The notes under the pieces: model-generated | Told to the model about the DNA's origin: nothing | Database searches by the model: none | What the model saw: the letters and a program-made list of their open reading frames with translations, nothing else | Translations under genes and position numbers: made by a program | Shown here: one piece after another, positions 24,356 to 35,946 of the stretch | How the letters are laid out: each line of letters starts with the position of its first letter | How positions within the stretch are numbered: position 1 is the stretch's first letter | DNA from: Setaria digitata | Lineage: Eukaryota; Nematoda; Chromadorea; Rhabditida; Setariidae | Assembly (NCBI GenBank): GCA_003640385.1 | Contig: RCAB01000004.1 | Span: 248,001-312,000 of the forward strand | Reading direction: 5' to 3' | DNA length: 64,000 nt

Positions 24356-27300
24356 AATTTCGCTTGATTTGTTTTCAGCATGACAGGGAAATGAGAAAGA
24401 TACAGTCAGTTCGACTGAAGAAAGCTCTTTATTCCACAAGTTTGTTTTTTTGCAGGAGAAAAACCTTCGTGTTGTTGCAAATATTTCTGAGCCTATTCCT
24501 TTCTTTCTTTTATCATCTATCTAAAAAGTACTTGTTTTAGACCAAGACAGGATAAAAACAGTTGATAATTTTTAAACAAAAGTATAAAAAAAACTTAATG
24601 ATTCACTTGCTTTAAAACATTTGAAAGAAGGAAATGGAAGATTAGTTCAAGGATTCGCCAATTGAATTATGATGGGTTTTTAAGACGAGAAAGAAGCAGT
24701 TAGAAGTTAATAAAATTTTTTGAAACATGAAAGATAAAAAAAATTTAAAAATTAAGGGAAAAGAACAGTGACAAACTCAAAAATGATTTTAAGGACAAAA
24801 CTATCATCAAGAAGTTCTGTTCTCTACAAATTATATTATCATCCATCAATCTCAGTTTTGCACTAAGCGAAGTACCCATGCTAGAAATTAATGCTAGACT
24901 CCTACCCTTTGAGCAAGCTTTAGAAGAGTTTTTTGTAAACTGAGTAGTAGAAATATTTCATTCGAAGCCAACTTGAATAGTTATATATTCTTACAGAAGT
25001 TAATAAGACGAGGTGGTGTCTTTTGAAGCAACTAAATGCAACTTTTCAAAATCATTTTCTCCTGCCAGTTGAATTCAACTCCTATTCGAAATTCGATATT
25101 CCGTTCGAGTTATTATTGATTTTGAACAGTTACTCCAAGAATATGATAAAGGATGGATCCTAAGACAACAAAAAAAAAATAGGGTTTGTATAAAACCAAC
25201 AGCACCATAACAATTCACGTATTGATTAAGAAGTCATTACTAGTGATGTAAGACTAATCTGTTCATTCTATAAAATTTCGTTTTATTCTTATTTATAAAA
25301 TTTTGGTTCGAAATTTCGTTTCTCGGAAGAAAAAGTATGCGTGTTATTAAATAAAAGGTGTAAATTAATTAAATCAAACTACCTGCCTTACTTTTATTAA
25401 TTGGTCATATATTATAGGACGAACTATCTTCACTACTAGTTGTGTCATAATTCAATGAGGTGCATGAATTTCCTTCTGGTATTAAGCTTAAAATCTGTTG
25501 ATTACTAAGTCGAGGTAAATGACTTTGTAGTTCTTCTTTTGATTGTTTAAAAAGAGGGAGAAAGACACAAAGTGGCCACGAAACAAATTTAAGGGATCTG
25601 TCTCTGTACGCGTTTTACTGGAGGCTGATTTAAAGATTCGGTGCAGCAAATGCGATTCTCGAGGACAGCAAAAGATTTGTTCGCTCACTTCTCCCTTTCT
25701 AACTCCCACTCAAATTAATATTTGTGCAATGTAGGCAATGGCAGTAAATGTGCTGAATACGAAATGAAGCAGCGATGGAGAATTTGTTGAGGACAACCAA
25801 CTGCCGTTGTATCACTGTCACTCTTTAAGAAGAAAAATATGCCACAGGGAAATCTGGTCTTTCTGAGCAGGTCGGATTATTATTGCATTAACTTCATCAG
25901 AAAGCAACTGCTCAACTGTAATTCCAAGAGAAATCTTTTTTCTAGGAGTTATTTCAAGGTCACACTGCCAGTTTGCCTTGCTATTTCCCACTGAACTGTA
26001 GAACTGTTGCATTCCAGTCAGCTAGAAGCATTTCTTCCGTCTCATCAGGTTGAAATTAATGACTAATTGTCAGTACATCCCTAGCACCAGCGAATTTGCT
26101 CGAAATGTAAATAATTTTACTTTTGAAAGTATAAAACGTTTCCTTTTTATGTATGAAAATTTTCTGTAAGAATGGAGTTACAGACGTTATATACTTACAG
26201 ATTTATATGTCTAAGGCTGTTTCAATTTCGTTTTTTCACAAATTAACTTGCTGAATTTTTTAATCTTATTCATTTTCCAAAAATTAATTGTAATTAGTTA
26301 GATTTTTCCAGATGAAAAATACTCTCTTTCCTCATTTAAAGTCAATTTCTAACAGCGATTCTGACAAGAGTATTCTTTCAGCTGGACATCTGCATATTTT
26401 AACAAAGATGGGAGACTGATTGATCTGTAAGTTTTAATTTTTACTATGATTTTTTGCTACCTTTGAATGATGCGACATGTATGGTTTCAGTATTGAAAGA
26501 AGCTAGAAGCCAAATTGAAAACGTTTCTGTTACCATTGGACAAAAGTAAGCTTATGATTATGAACACTGAGTTCGTTCCAGGTAACTATAGATTCGGAAG
26601 GAGTTCATATCACTTTTTTGTTTCTTTCCTCCTTTTCTTAAAGAAATGTTCACACTAGTGAATGTTGATTGAATTCCGAAGGCTTAACTGACCATAGAAA
26701 ACGATGACATCTGAGAAGTAATCAAGTCATTACCAATTAGCAAAATTTTTTGAAGAAAAAAATAAAGAATTAAAATTCCTAAATTCCAAGGATCAAAGGA
26801 GTTGTGATCTGGCATTGAAAGCTGTTCTGATGCTTTATTTCCGATGAACCTAATCTACTCGAAAAAGACAGTGTATTACTCCGAGTCAGTGACTATACCA
26901 AATTAAAAATAGCATTAGTATTTCACAAAGTAGGATGTGTTGATCAAGTGTAGTGGAAAAAGAAGGGATAGTGAAGTTAACTATGAAAAAAATGTTCATT
27001 ATTAATCCAATCATTATATCAGCATCATTAGTTGAGCTATCGTTGATTTCAGCGGCGTCATATTTCTCAAAAAAAAAAAAAACAAATCAACAGTGGTTAA
27101 TTCAACTCAAAATTTTCTTTCTATCATCTTCTGCAAAACCATGTTTTTTAAAATTCCGAATTTTTATTCATTACATGATTTCGATTTTCACAATCATTAA
27201 TAGTAATACACCGATCTTTCCTACTTTAATATGACAATGTATCGAGTGATTTAAGACTCACGAAGTATTAAATCCCAGCAAATTTTCTAATGTTCCTGAA

Positions 27301-28100
27301 AGTTTAATTCACTGATCGTTAAGTAGTTACCGGGTGTCATCAAACATTGTGATGAAGCAACTCAAAGTTCTTTAAAATTAAATTGAATATGTGGAAGATT
27401 GGGAACTGAGACTATCTCTGGACACTGGTTTGATAGGATAAATTGCTCAGAACAGTTTCTGTAAAAAGAATCTTTGAATTCGATTGGGAGATTTCCGTTT
27501 GTTGCAATTTGGAAATAAAAAAAATAAAAAATATATTGATAATTGGGTAGGTTCATAGTTTAGAATCAACCTATTGATGATGACATTCGGCCACAATTAA
27601 CTATTGATAAGAGAAGCGAACTTTGTCACTAACAATGAAACTGATGATCAGATAAATATAAATGCTACAACAAGCAACTGAGAAGCAGCTCCAGTTTTCG
27701 ACTCGGTGATTTTTTTAAAGTAAGTGAGATAGAAGCAATTGGAAGCGTCAGCTGTTTGAAGGATTAAATCGGCTTCACAATTTATGTTCAGATGATAAGA
27801 ATACAGCAGAGCCCCGAGCTTCAGAATTCCTTTTCCTGTTTAATTTGTAACTTTATTGGGTTAAATGTAGTCTCCTTGCATTCATTCATCATTCCGTACA
27901 AACCTCGGTGCTCTTTAATCATAGATCACAACATTTTCTTCGTCCTCAGAATAGTGGAACAGAGTCCAGTATAACAACTAATACTTGAGTATGAACTAGT
28001 GATCACCGTTTTCTGGAAAAATTGTATTTCGTTGTGAACTGAAATCTAAATCAGTCAATCGGTAAAAGGAAAAGCAATTTGATAATTAAAGCCATTCTAA

Positions 28101-28389
28101 ATAATCTACTTAGGCTGGACATCCACAATACCTTTCTATCCGGGCATTATTTCAAGTCGAAAGTATGGGCAGGTATTTCTTTACTTTGGATCCCCCAATT
28201 CAAAGATCGCGACAGAAATGATTAGTTTTATGCAATCATCTAATCTTTCATCTGAACGCAGATCTAGCCAACCACAGTAGTTTCAGTCTGTGCCACCACC
28301 AAAAGATGGATACCTTTTGGCCTGGAGACAATGAAGATTATCCAACTGCTGTGGCTAACAAAATTTATCCATTGAAAAAAGAATATTAA
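28101..28389 (+). other. Orphan coding-like segment, possible gene remnant
   Basis: After an acceptor-like CTACTTAG, 28116-28280 encodes 54 residues (WTSTIPFYPGIISSRKYGQ, then FLYFGSPNSKIATEMISF) up to a TAG. Immediately after, in another frame, 28288-28389 encodes a peptide with MDTFWPGDNEDYP to a TAA. Both read like protein, but no partner exons are visible and no family is recognised. It may be a relic of a gene or a chance open frame. Confidence 0.2.
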
Positions 28390-30889
28390 ATTTTCATGCT
28401 TCAATTTGATTAAAAGGATTCTGAAATGTGAAGGGGTTTTTGTTTCATCTACTGCTTCTTTGCTACAATCAGTTCTATCTGAGTTCCCTCGACTGGCTTA
28501 ATGTGAAGATTTACTTGGTCACATCAGTTGATCCTTAATTCCAGGTATTGTAGATTAAACCACTAATTAATTTTTAAATTTAATTTAAATTTCATGAGTT
28601 TCAAGAGCTTCTGCAATAATAATTGTAAAACAGGAAGCATTTTGATAGGGCTTTCTTTATTGTAATTTCGAAATTTTTGATTTCTAGATTCAACCGTGAA
28701 GAAAAAGGTGTGGTTTTCACAAAAGCACTGTTTTGTTTATGCAATATTCCAGTGATAAATAAGAAAACAAACAAAAGTTGCACTTATTAAAAATAAGCAA
28801 CTAACTTAATAAAGTAGTTTACAACTAGTAAGCAAGTAAAGTAAATAAGTGAACAAGCAAATTTATCCATCTTTATAAATAATAATTATATTTTAGGCTA
28901 AACATTTCTCTGCTGTGCTACTGCACTTGGAAGATTTTATGCGGCAATTTTCTAGCAGATTTGTCTCGAGCTGCCCTATTAACTTTTTTCAACTTTTTAA
29001 ATTATGGTCGGTGCCTGAATGAGCTCTGTAGATACTGAAAATCCACGATATCGCGAATGATTCTTCGGCTCACAGTGATCATTTCGGTATTTTGAACCTT
29101 CATTTTCCATCTATACATAAATTCATCGCTGCAGTAGTCAGCCATACTGAAGATTAGGTTTCTGATGTTCCATTCTGAGAATCTGGAAATGATGAATGAG
29201 GAATAAGTTGCTAAAATATCACTGTATTTCCTACCATTTCTTTCTGCTGATTTATGCTTGTTAATTATTGGTATATATGTATGATATATATGAATTGAAA
29301 GACAGCCATGGCATTTTTTTCATGTAGATTAAATGAATATTCACTGGAGTTCGAAATATTAAATTAAGAAAGCTGTTTAGAAATGATAAAACGATGAGCG
29401 AAATAAGTTAAAGAAATTGTTGAAGTAGGAAATGAGCATTTTGAGTTTAATTATAATTAGTCATTTCCAATAAGGATATCGAATTTCCTTCCTTGGTTGA
29501 ACAAGTTGAAGGACTTGCTATTCGAAATTCGAATTAATCTAATACGAACTACAACTAATAGCAAAAATCCGACATTCAGTGACTCGAGAGTGGCTTCGAA
29601 AATAAAATTAGATGAGAAAATTTCTTGGAATACGAATTAAATTGCTCGAATTTTAATTTGCATGGCTTGTAGAAAATTCATCTTTTCACTGCTTTTCTTT
29701 TCGTCAGCTTTTCAATATTTTCCATCCGCAAAGAAGGTGTGAAACCAAAGGTCAGCTGTTACTGAAACTTTCGGTTTTCCCTCCGCCGGATCATTCTCGA
29801 GGGAATAAATCGATTGCCAGCTTTTCATCCTCTAAATATTGCCAGTTTCAAATTCCTTTCCGTCATTTTCAAAACAAGGGGAAAGATATAGTCGTTGTTA
29901 AAGGAAGTTAAAGAAGAAGAAGTGTAAGCTTGAGAGCAGTATTTTAATTTAATTGGATTAATTTGGCTGCAGTGGCACGCTCGCGATTTGAATGAGCTCG
30001 TATTAAATTTTCTGCTGCTGTGGAAAATTAATTTATTATTAACACGATGCTATGGGTCGACCATTGCTAAGAGGATTAATTTCCACACAAGGAAAAATAA
30101 ATTCCACTGAATTACCAGTGGAAATTGGCATTCTGTATTTTTGTAATGTCGTAAAATGGACGGAACAATCTCCACCTCACTAATTTGGAGAATTTTTGAG
30201 GGTTTCAAATTTTTAATTCACCAACTCACAATATTTGCTCAATTTTACAACATATCTTGAAAATTTATTAATCCTAAAATATTCCGGTAATTTGTGAATT
30301 CCTTTTTCTTAAGTTCAACTTCCAAATATTTTCAATCGTTATCTAAAACGTCGCCACTAAAAACAGATTAGTTTTCGCATATACCATATTATCACATACA
30401 TTAAAGCGATACTTTCAGAAAATTTCAAACTTTTATAATTTAAAAAGTAAAACTACGCAGGAAATGATTGGCATATTGTAGACGTGGCAATAAAATTGAT
30501 TATATAGATATATGGATGCATCGTAATGTAAGGAAATCAAAAAGTGTTTTCAATCCAAAATCAAATTCATATATTAAAAAAAAATTATTTGATATCCCTA
30601 CAATCCTATGTATTTTCTATTATAAACATTCTAGCTTAATAAAACTCAAAATTCGTGCACTTTTTTTGCAATTTTTGAAGCGCGTGAAATAATACTATAG
30701 TTTTTGTTATTCGTTGCAACAGGCTTAATTTATCTAAACTTAAATTTGAGTTTGAACCTAGCTAGGCAAATTACAAATTTCCAATATAAAAAATATTTTG
30801 CTTAGAAAGAACATAACATCTAATAAAGAAATACGAATCTGGCTACTTAACCAGTCTTGTCATATTCAGTCATGGTAGAACATGACTAG

Positions 30890-31050
30890 CAGAAAAAAAT
30901 AAGGAAAAAAGCAAACAATGAGTTTTAAGTAAATAAATAAACAATGAATGAGACTAATGAGTAAAATAATCAGTGAATAAAAGCAATAACAAACAGGTAT
31001 GCAAACAGATAATGAACAAACAAACAAACATGTAATAAATAAAAGACGGA
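30890..31050. repeat. Degenerate A-rich low-complexity tract
   Basis: Irregular units of the types AAATAAAC, AATGA and CAAACAAACAAACA follow one another for about 160 bp. It is noncoding low-complexity DNA. Confidence 0.6.
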
Positions 31051-31690
31051 TGAAGTGAGGAGCATATTATCTCCAAAACTGATTGTTGTGCAGTAGATGT
31101 GAGCATGGACCTTCAAGCCATATTGTTTAAATTCATAATGACTCCTATTTGCAGAAAATTTAAATCAGACTTAGTTTAACAGTTAAAGCTGGTCACAGTC
31201 AAATGTGCATCCGTTTACACTTTATTTTTTACCTTTTTACCTCACAGGCATTTCTCCACTCTCTTTTTGCTACGTACTTTAAAAAGCAAAATCCGGAAGT
31301 TCTTGCTAGTTAAAAAGAAGAGTGAGAGGACTTGAGAAAGCCAACCTGAAATCTTTCCATTCTGGTAACAAGAGAAGGTTAAAAAAAATTGGGGCATTAA
31401 TTTTGGTAAGTATAAGATGAGGAACAGAAGGAACGTTCATTGGCCAAGAGTGATGTTGAGTTACAGTCGTGCTGACTACAATTTGTCACCTTTCGCATTA
31501 TTTCTCTCGAATTCTGTGCCCTTTGCATGGAATTTTAAGCAATAACCAATATTGATTGATTGGTCACTTGTCAGTTATTTCAACTGAACAAAATCTTGTA
31601 GATATATCTAGAAAACACAATTCCCTGCTGCGCTTTTGGACACTGAATACATCGAAAATACCCATCAGAAGTATAGCATTCGAAGTTCCA

Positions 31691-31696
31691 TTTATT
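31691..31696 (-). terminator. AATAAA on the minus strand near a candidate 3'-terminal exon
   Basis: TTTATT on the plus strand reads AATAAA on the minus strand, 11 nt beyond the TAA stop of the candidate exon at 31708-31821. It supports, weakly, a minus-strand transcript ending here. Confidence 0.25.
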
Positions 31697-31707
31697 ACTG
31701 CTGGGAT

Positions 31708-31821
31708 TTAATCGAACTCATTATCCGAATCAGTCGTTGAACCTGGCAGTGGCAGCTCCACTGCGTCATTTTCTTCTCCGTCAGTTGAAAAAGTGGTGAA
31801 GAGACTTCGATTCGATGTGCT
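31708..31821 (-). CDS. Candidate 3'-terminal exon on the minus strand, acidic tail
   Basis: On the minus strand this segment is open and ends with an acidic, hydrophilic sequence (TDGEENDAVELPLPGSTTD followed by SDNEFD and TAA), with AATAAA just downstream. The upstream minus-strand sequence is GC-richer and has a possible exon with VVSEEEIASE before a GTGAGA donor, but I could not join the two in frame. All six frames in 31.7-32.2 kb are fairly open because of base composition, so this may be noncoding. Confidence 0.2.
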   Translation of the reverse strand, partial: STSNRSLFTTFSTDGEENDAVELPLPGSTTDSDNEFD

Positions 31822-32490
31822 TCAAGGACAGTCAATTTTTCATTCCTTCTCACTTCGGAAGCGATCTCTTCTTCCGACACCACCAGTCGCCACTGTGAAT
31901 GGAGAAAGTGGCACAAACGACTTCAGATGTCACTCCGTCGCCATCCATTCACGGATCTGTGTCATCCTCCACTCTTCTGGTTGTCACTTATTGCTCATTT
32001 CTGACCAGTGCAGTAAGTTCGTCCCTCTTGCATTGTCCCTTTGCAACGGTCCGTCTAAACTAACTGACTTTAAAAGCATTAAACGGTCTCTTAAACGTCC
32101 GTGTAATTCACGCACCACACTCCCACGCAACCCAAATATTGTGCTGCTACATTGTCTAACGTTGAAAGGACCTCCTCTCTGCGTCCTCCCTTTCTTTCCA
32201 TGTCTTTCCTACTCTGTCACATAGAAGAGACTTTAGAAGTCCATTTGGCTTGTGCGTTGTATCTGCGCAGGAGTTCAAGGGTCTTCGACGTACGCAGCGA
32301 CGCCAAAAATGACGGCACTTGTTGAGTCATTCATTTCTGATTGTTCTGTACGCACGAGCTTGCTGCTTATAGCGCCGCTCGGATGCTCGGATGGTCTACG
32401 TCTGATGCTGACGGAGCCCTCTCAGTGAGTTTCTCTGAGTGGAGCAACGTCAGTTTAGCTTTGATCTCCGTTTCTAAGACGCATCTATGA
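31822..32490. promoter_or_regulatory. GC-richer block, probable promoter or 5' noncoding exon
   Basis: The block stands out from AT-rich flanks, with several CpG (for example TACGCAGCGACGCC and AGCGCCGCTCGGATG). A GTGAGT donor-like site follows CCCTCTCA at about 32427 on the plus strand. It is therefore a candidate 5' noncoding exon for the FRMD-like gene 3.5 kb downstream. On the other strand a TATAA-like CTATAAGC is present. Direction is not decided. Confidence 0.35.
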
Positions 32491-35400
32491 AAGCTTCCGC
32501 TTTAAATCAAGAACTATCTGATGCTGATGCATGAAGTAAGTTCAGTGCTGCTCCTCATTCATGTGCTTGTGGATGAAGACAAAGGCTCACGCCAGTGCAT
32601 CTGATGTGCGAAAGCGGAATCAGCGTTAGGAAGAAAACAAACGTAACGTTAATCAGTTTTTGTGCTGAAAAAAGTCAATTACTGATTGTACATTTCGCAG
32701 CTGCACAAATTTCATATCCAATATCTTGTGTCATGGAAGTTATCTCTCCCCATGTCATTCCATTTCTGTCACTTCTAGTTTGAAATTTCCTATGATTACA
32801 TATAAATTAGTCTTATTCTATCCATTAATCGCTGCGTTGTGACGCACTCTGCGACAATTTTGTTTGTTCTTTTATTATAAGAGAAAGGTACGGGCAGTAT
32901 ATAATAGGGGAATTTCACACCTAAGCGACGTCATTCCGAACTGTGCTGAAAACGAATAATCACTAAATTTCATTCGACAGAGCTGTTTATTTTTACATTC
33001 AAGAACGCCGTAGAGGGACACGTAATACCGAAATTTCCAATGCAGAGCTAGCATAGTAAACTCTAATGATTTCTTAAGAGAGTGTCGTGGAAGTTTATTT
33101 CTTGTTGTGTATTATAGTCTTCAAGAAGTTCTGGTATCCCTGAAATTTATTTCAATATAAAGTTTCACTGGAAGTCTCAAAGACAATAGATAAGAAAGTT
33201 TTGGATTTCCTTCTGGTGTGATTTAGATTATGGAGTCGTAAACTGAGTTTTTGGTTTGAATATTTATTTAATTCGAACTCTAGTAGATGTTTCGTATTGA
33301 GATTGCCAATTCCTTTCAAATTCCTATTCTTGGCCTTCTGCTCTAATACACTATATTCCTCTGATCATTGCACCGCTATTGATTAATTTAGTTTTGATTT
33401 TTTTAGTTAACATTTCATATTTCTATGACTTGCCTTTGTTGCTATAGCTGTTTGGCATATTTGAAAAATGAAATATGTTCAAAAAATATCAGTAATATTT
33501 TCAAATGTTTGGGAAGAATAAAGATTGTAAATTTCCTTTTTTTATATGCCATCAGGTGAAAACAATATTTCAAGCCTTTTTTCTTGTGAGTATTGATTAC
33601 GTAGCTTTAATGAATATAAAGGTCATTTGCAATTCGTTGGATAAAGTGCTACAGTTACATAGTACAGGGAGTGTGAGGGATTTAGGTGTGCTGTTATAAT
33701 GGCATTATAGTGTCATTGATATTAGAATCCCTTTTAACGGATTTATTTTACTTATATATTTGTTCATATTTTCGTTTTGAAATATCAGCAAACATAAATT
33801 ATATGTATATCCTTCGGATTTCTGAAAGAGCGAAAGGAAATTAGAGATTTCTGTTTCGTAAGAAGCATTAAGCAAACAATTTATCTTATTGAATTATAAA
33901 ACCTCCACATATCAAAATTGATGTGCTTACTGAAGTGAGGTTTTGCAGTATATTTTAAATATTTTCTAGTAGTTTATCATATCTCGCGGAGGTGTAAAAT
34001 TCTTGTGTTTTTTTTTTTCAACTCTTCATAAGCAAACTTTAGTTGGAAAGCAGCCACATTAATTCGTTGCAGTTGGCTTTAAAATGTATAATATAAGCGA
34101 CTGTCATTATATGTTGTCATAATCCAAACATTTTTTTTTTTGAAAAGAATGAGACTTTCGAATTGGAACTCTCTTCTTTGTATTTTTAGAGCTTACTATG
34201 GCTGAGAAAAGTTTTCCAACAATTTTTCAACCTTTTACTGGTTGAAGAATTCACTTTGCTTGAATTTCTTGAAAATCTGGTGGGAGGGAGGGGTAAGTAA
34301 GCGAAAATTTCTTAAACTGGAAACTTTAGTTTGGTCCTTAATTTGTTTTTTTGAAGACACTATTTGATAGACTTAACTACCGATTGATGGAGAATTCTCT
34401 ACAGTAGTTTTGCGCCGTTGAACAAATTGTAAGAAAGTTAAAAAGTGGAGAAGAAATTGGAAGACATTGGTCTGGACACATAAAAAGCTTTTCTAAAATC
34501 AAACTTTAAGTCTTCTGGACTTCATTTTTTTTCATCATATAGAAATCTCGTCGTCGATTGATGTTTTGCGGGAAATTTCCGAGTTGTATCAGTTTTATGT
34601 AGGAGCAGCGATGAATCTTTTGCGAGCAAACCTTTAACTATTCAATCCAAATATGGAGAGTAGAAAGCTGAAGTGTAAAAGACGATGCTTGGTTCGAGAC
34701 TGCTTAGTTGTCAACGTATGAAATAATCTTTCCAAAAAGTATTGTGTTCGTGAAACATTGTGGTGACGCCAGATCAGGTTTAAAGTCTGCTGACCAAATC
34801 GTGATGGGAGAGGAGCTGGAGGAGTTTGAGTTCCGAGATTGGGAAATCATGGATGACCACTCGCCGGAATGGTGGACTTGTGGTTGTGAGACAGTGGAAT
34901 ACCTACTGAGACAAGCTACTGATGCGGCTTGAGTGCTGCTACTGCTATTACTAGCAAATGAATTGATTTCTTTTTTACTTTCTTCCTTTCCTCTCCAACA
35001 TCTGCTGCTATTAAGTACTATTCACACTGATGCTCTTTTCTTGTGTACAATGATTTATTACTAAAATTTGTTATATTGCACTTGTAACTCTAGCCGTCAG
35101 CCATTGCTTACTTCGCTACTTCTTTTCTACCACTGACTTTCAAAGTTCGTCGAGCAGAGAAGGCATGGCATCCATAGTTGCTGTTTGCTTATCAGTTTTC
35201 GGATACAGTTCGGTTAACCCCACACTGAAGATATACGAGTGCCGTTGACCACTTGGCTGCTGATGTTTTAGTTTTAGATAATGCTTGGAATCATTTCAAG
35301 TAACGTACTGTTTTGTGCTTGTCACTTCCTTAGATTAATCTATCTTATTCACACATCAGAATGATAGGATAATTTTTTTAATCCTTACTCTCGATCAGCA

Positions 35401-35946
35401 GTTTTATCATTTGGTGAACTTAACTCCAATCATGCTGATTCATTTGACATTTTGCGATGTTTACATCTAGAGGTATTTAAAGAAAGTAGATTTTTGGTAA
35501 AATATAACATTTACGATTCACACTCCGTTGTTCACTTCAGCAATCATTACATTACTGTTCACTAACACAATACATTCAACTTTTCCTACGATTCTCGAAA
35601 TCACTGTTACCAATATCATCATACTATCCATGCTATGTTATGTTGTTGTCATTGTTCTTGCTTCTTGTCACATTTATCAAACTATTTCGTTCTCCGCAAC
35701 TAAACAAATTTACGAATTTTTTCATCTCACACATTTCCTTCCCTGCCACATTTTCACCACTCGGTATATGATCTGATCCACATTCGTGCAAATCGAGAAC
35801 TAAATCAACGTGGCATTTGTTGTCACTTGCCAAAATTTAACTGCTGCAATAACTTATTATAATGTCACCAAGGTTGCTACCAGTTACCTGTTGTATTGGT
35901 CGTGAAAAAGGCATTCAAAAGAAAACAAAAGCTGGACAGTGGAAAG
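32491..35946. other. Upstream region of the FRMD-like gene
   Basis: No exon is firmly supported. A short peptide at 34804-34930 (GEELEEFEFRDWEIMDDHS) looks protein-like and ends in TGA, but it has no convincing acceptor or donor. The rest is AT-rich with poly-T runs. Confidence 0.4.

Larger units (their letters stand above)
24356..31690. other. Gene-poor AT-rich region
   Basis: No spliced gene can be built on either strand over about 7 kb. Isolated peptides that look more protein-like than chance are at 25818-26012 (minus strand) and 28101-28389 (plus strand), listed as observations. From 28.7 to 31.05 kb there are degenerate A-rich repeats. The block at 29.70-30.05 kb is somewhat richer in GC without coding signal. 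Confidence 0.5.

Noticed and set aside
25543..25734. Zinc-ribbon-like peptide (RCSKCDSRGQQ) on the plus strand
   Set aside because: Only two of the needed Cys pairs occur, there are no flanking splice sites, and the opposite strand is equally open.
34685..34710. GGTTCGAGACT resembling a tRNA T-loop
   Set aside because: No acceptor stem, anticodon arm or D-arm can be folded around it.
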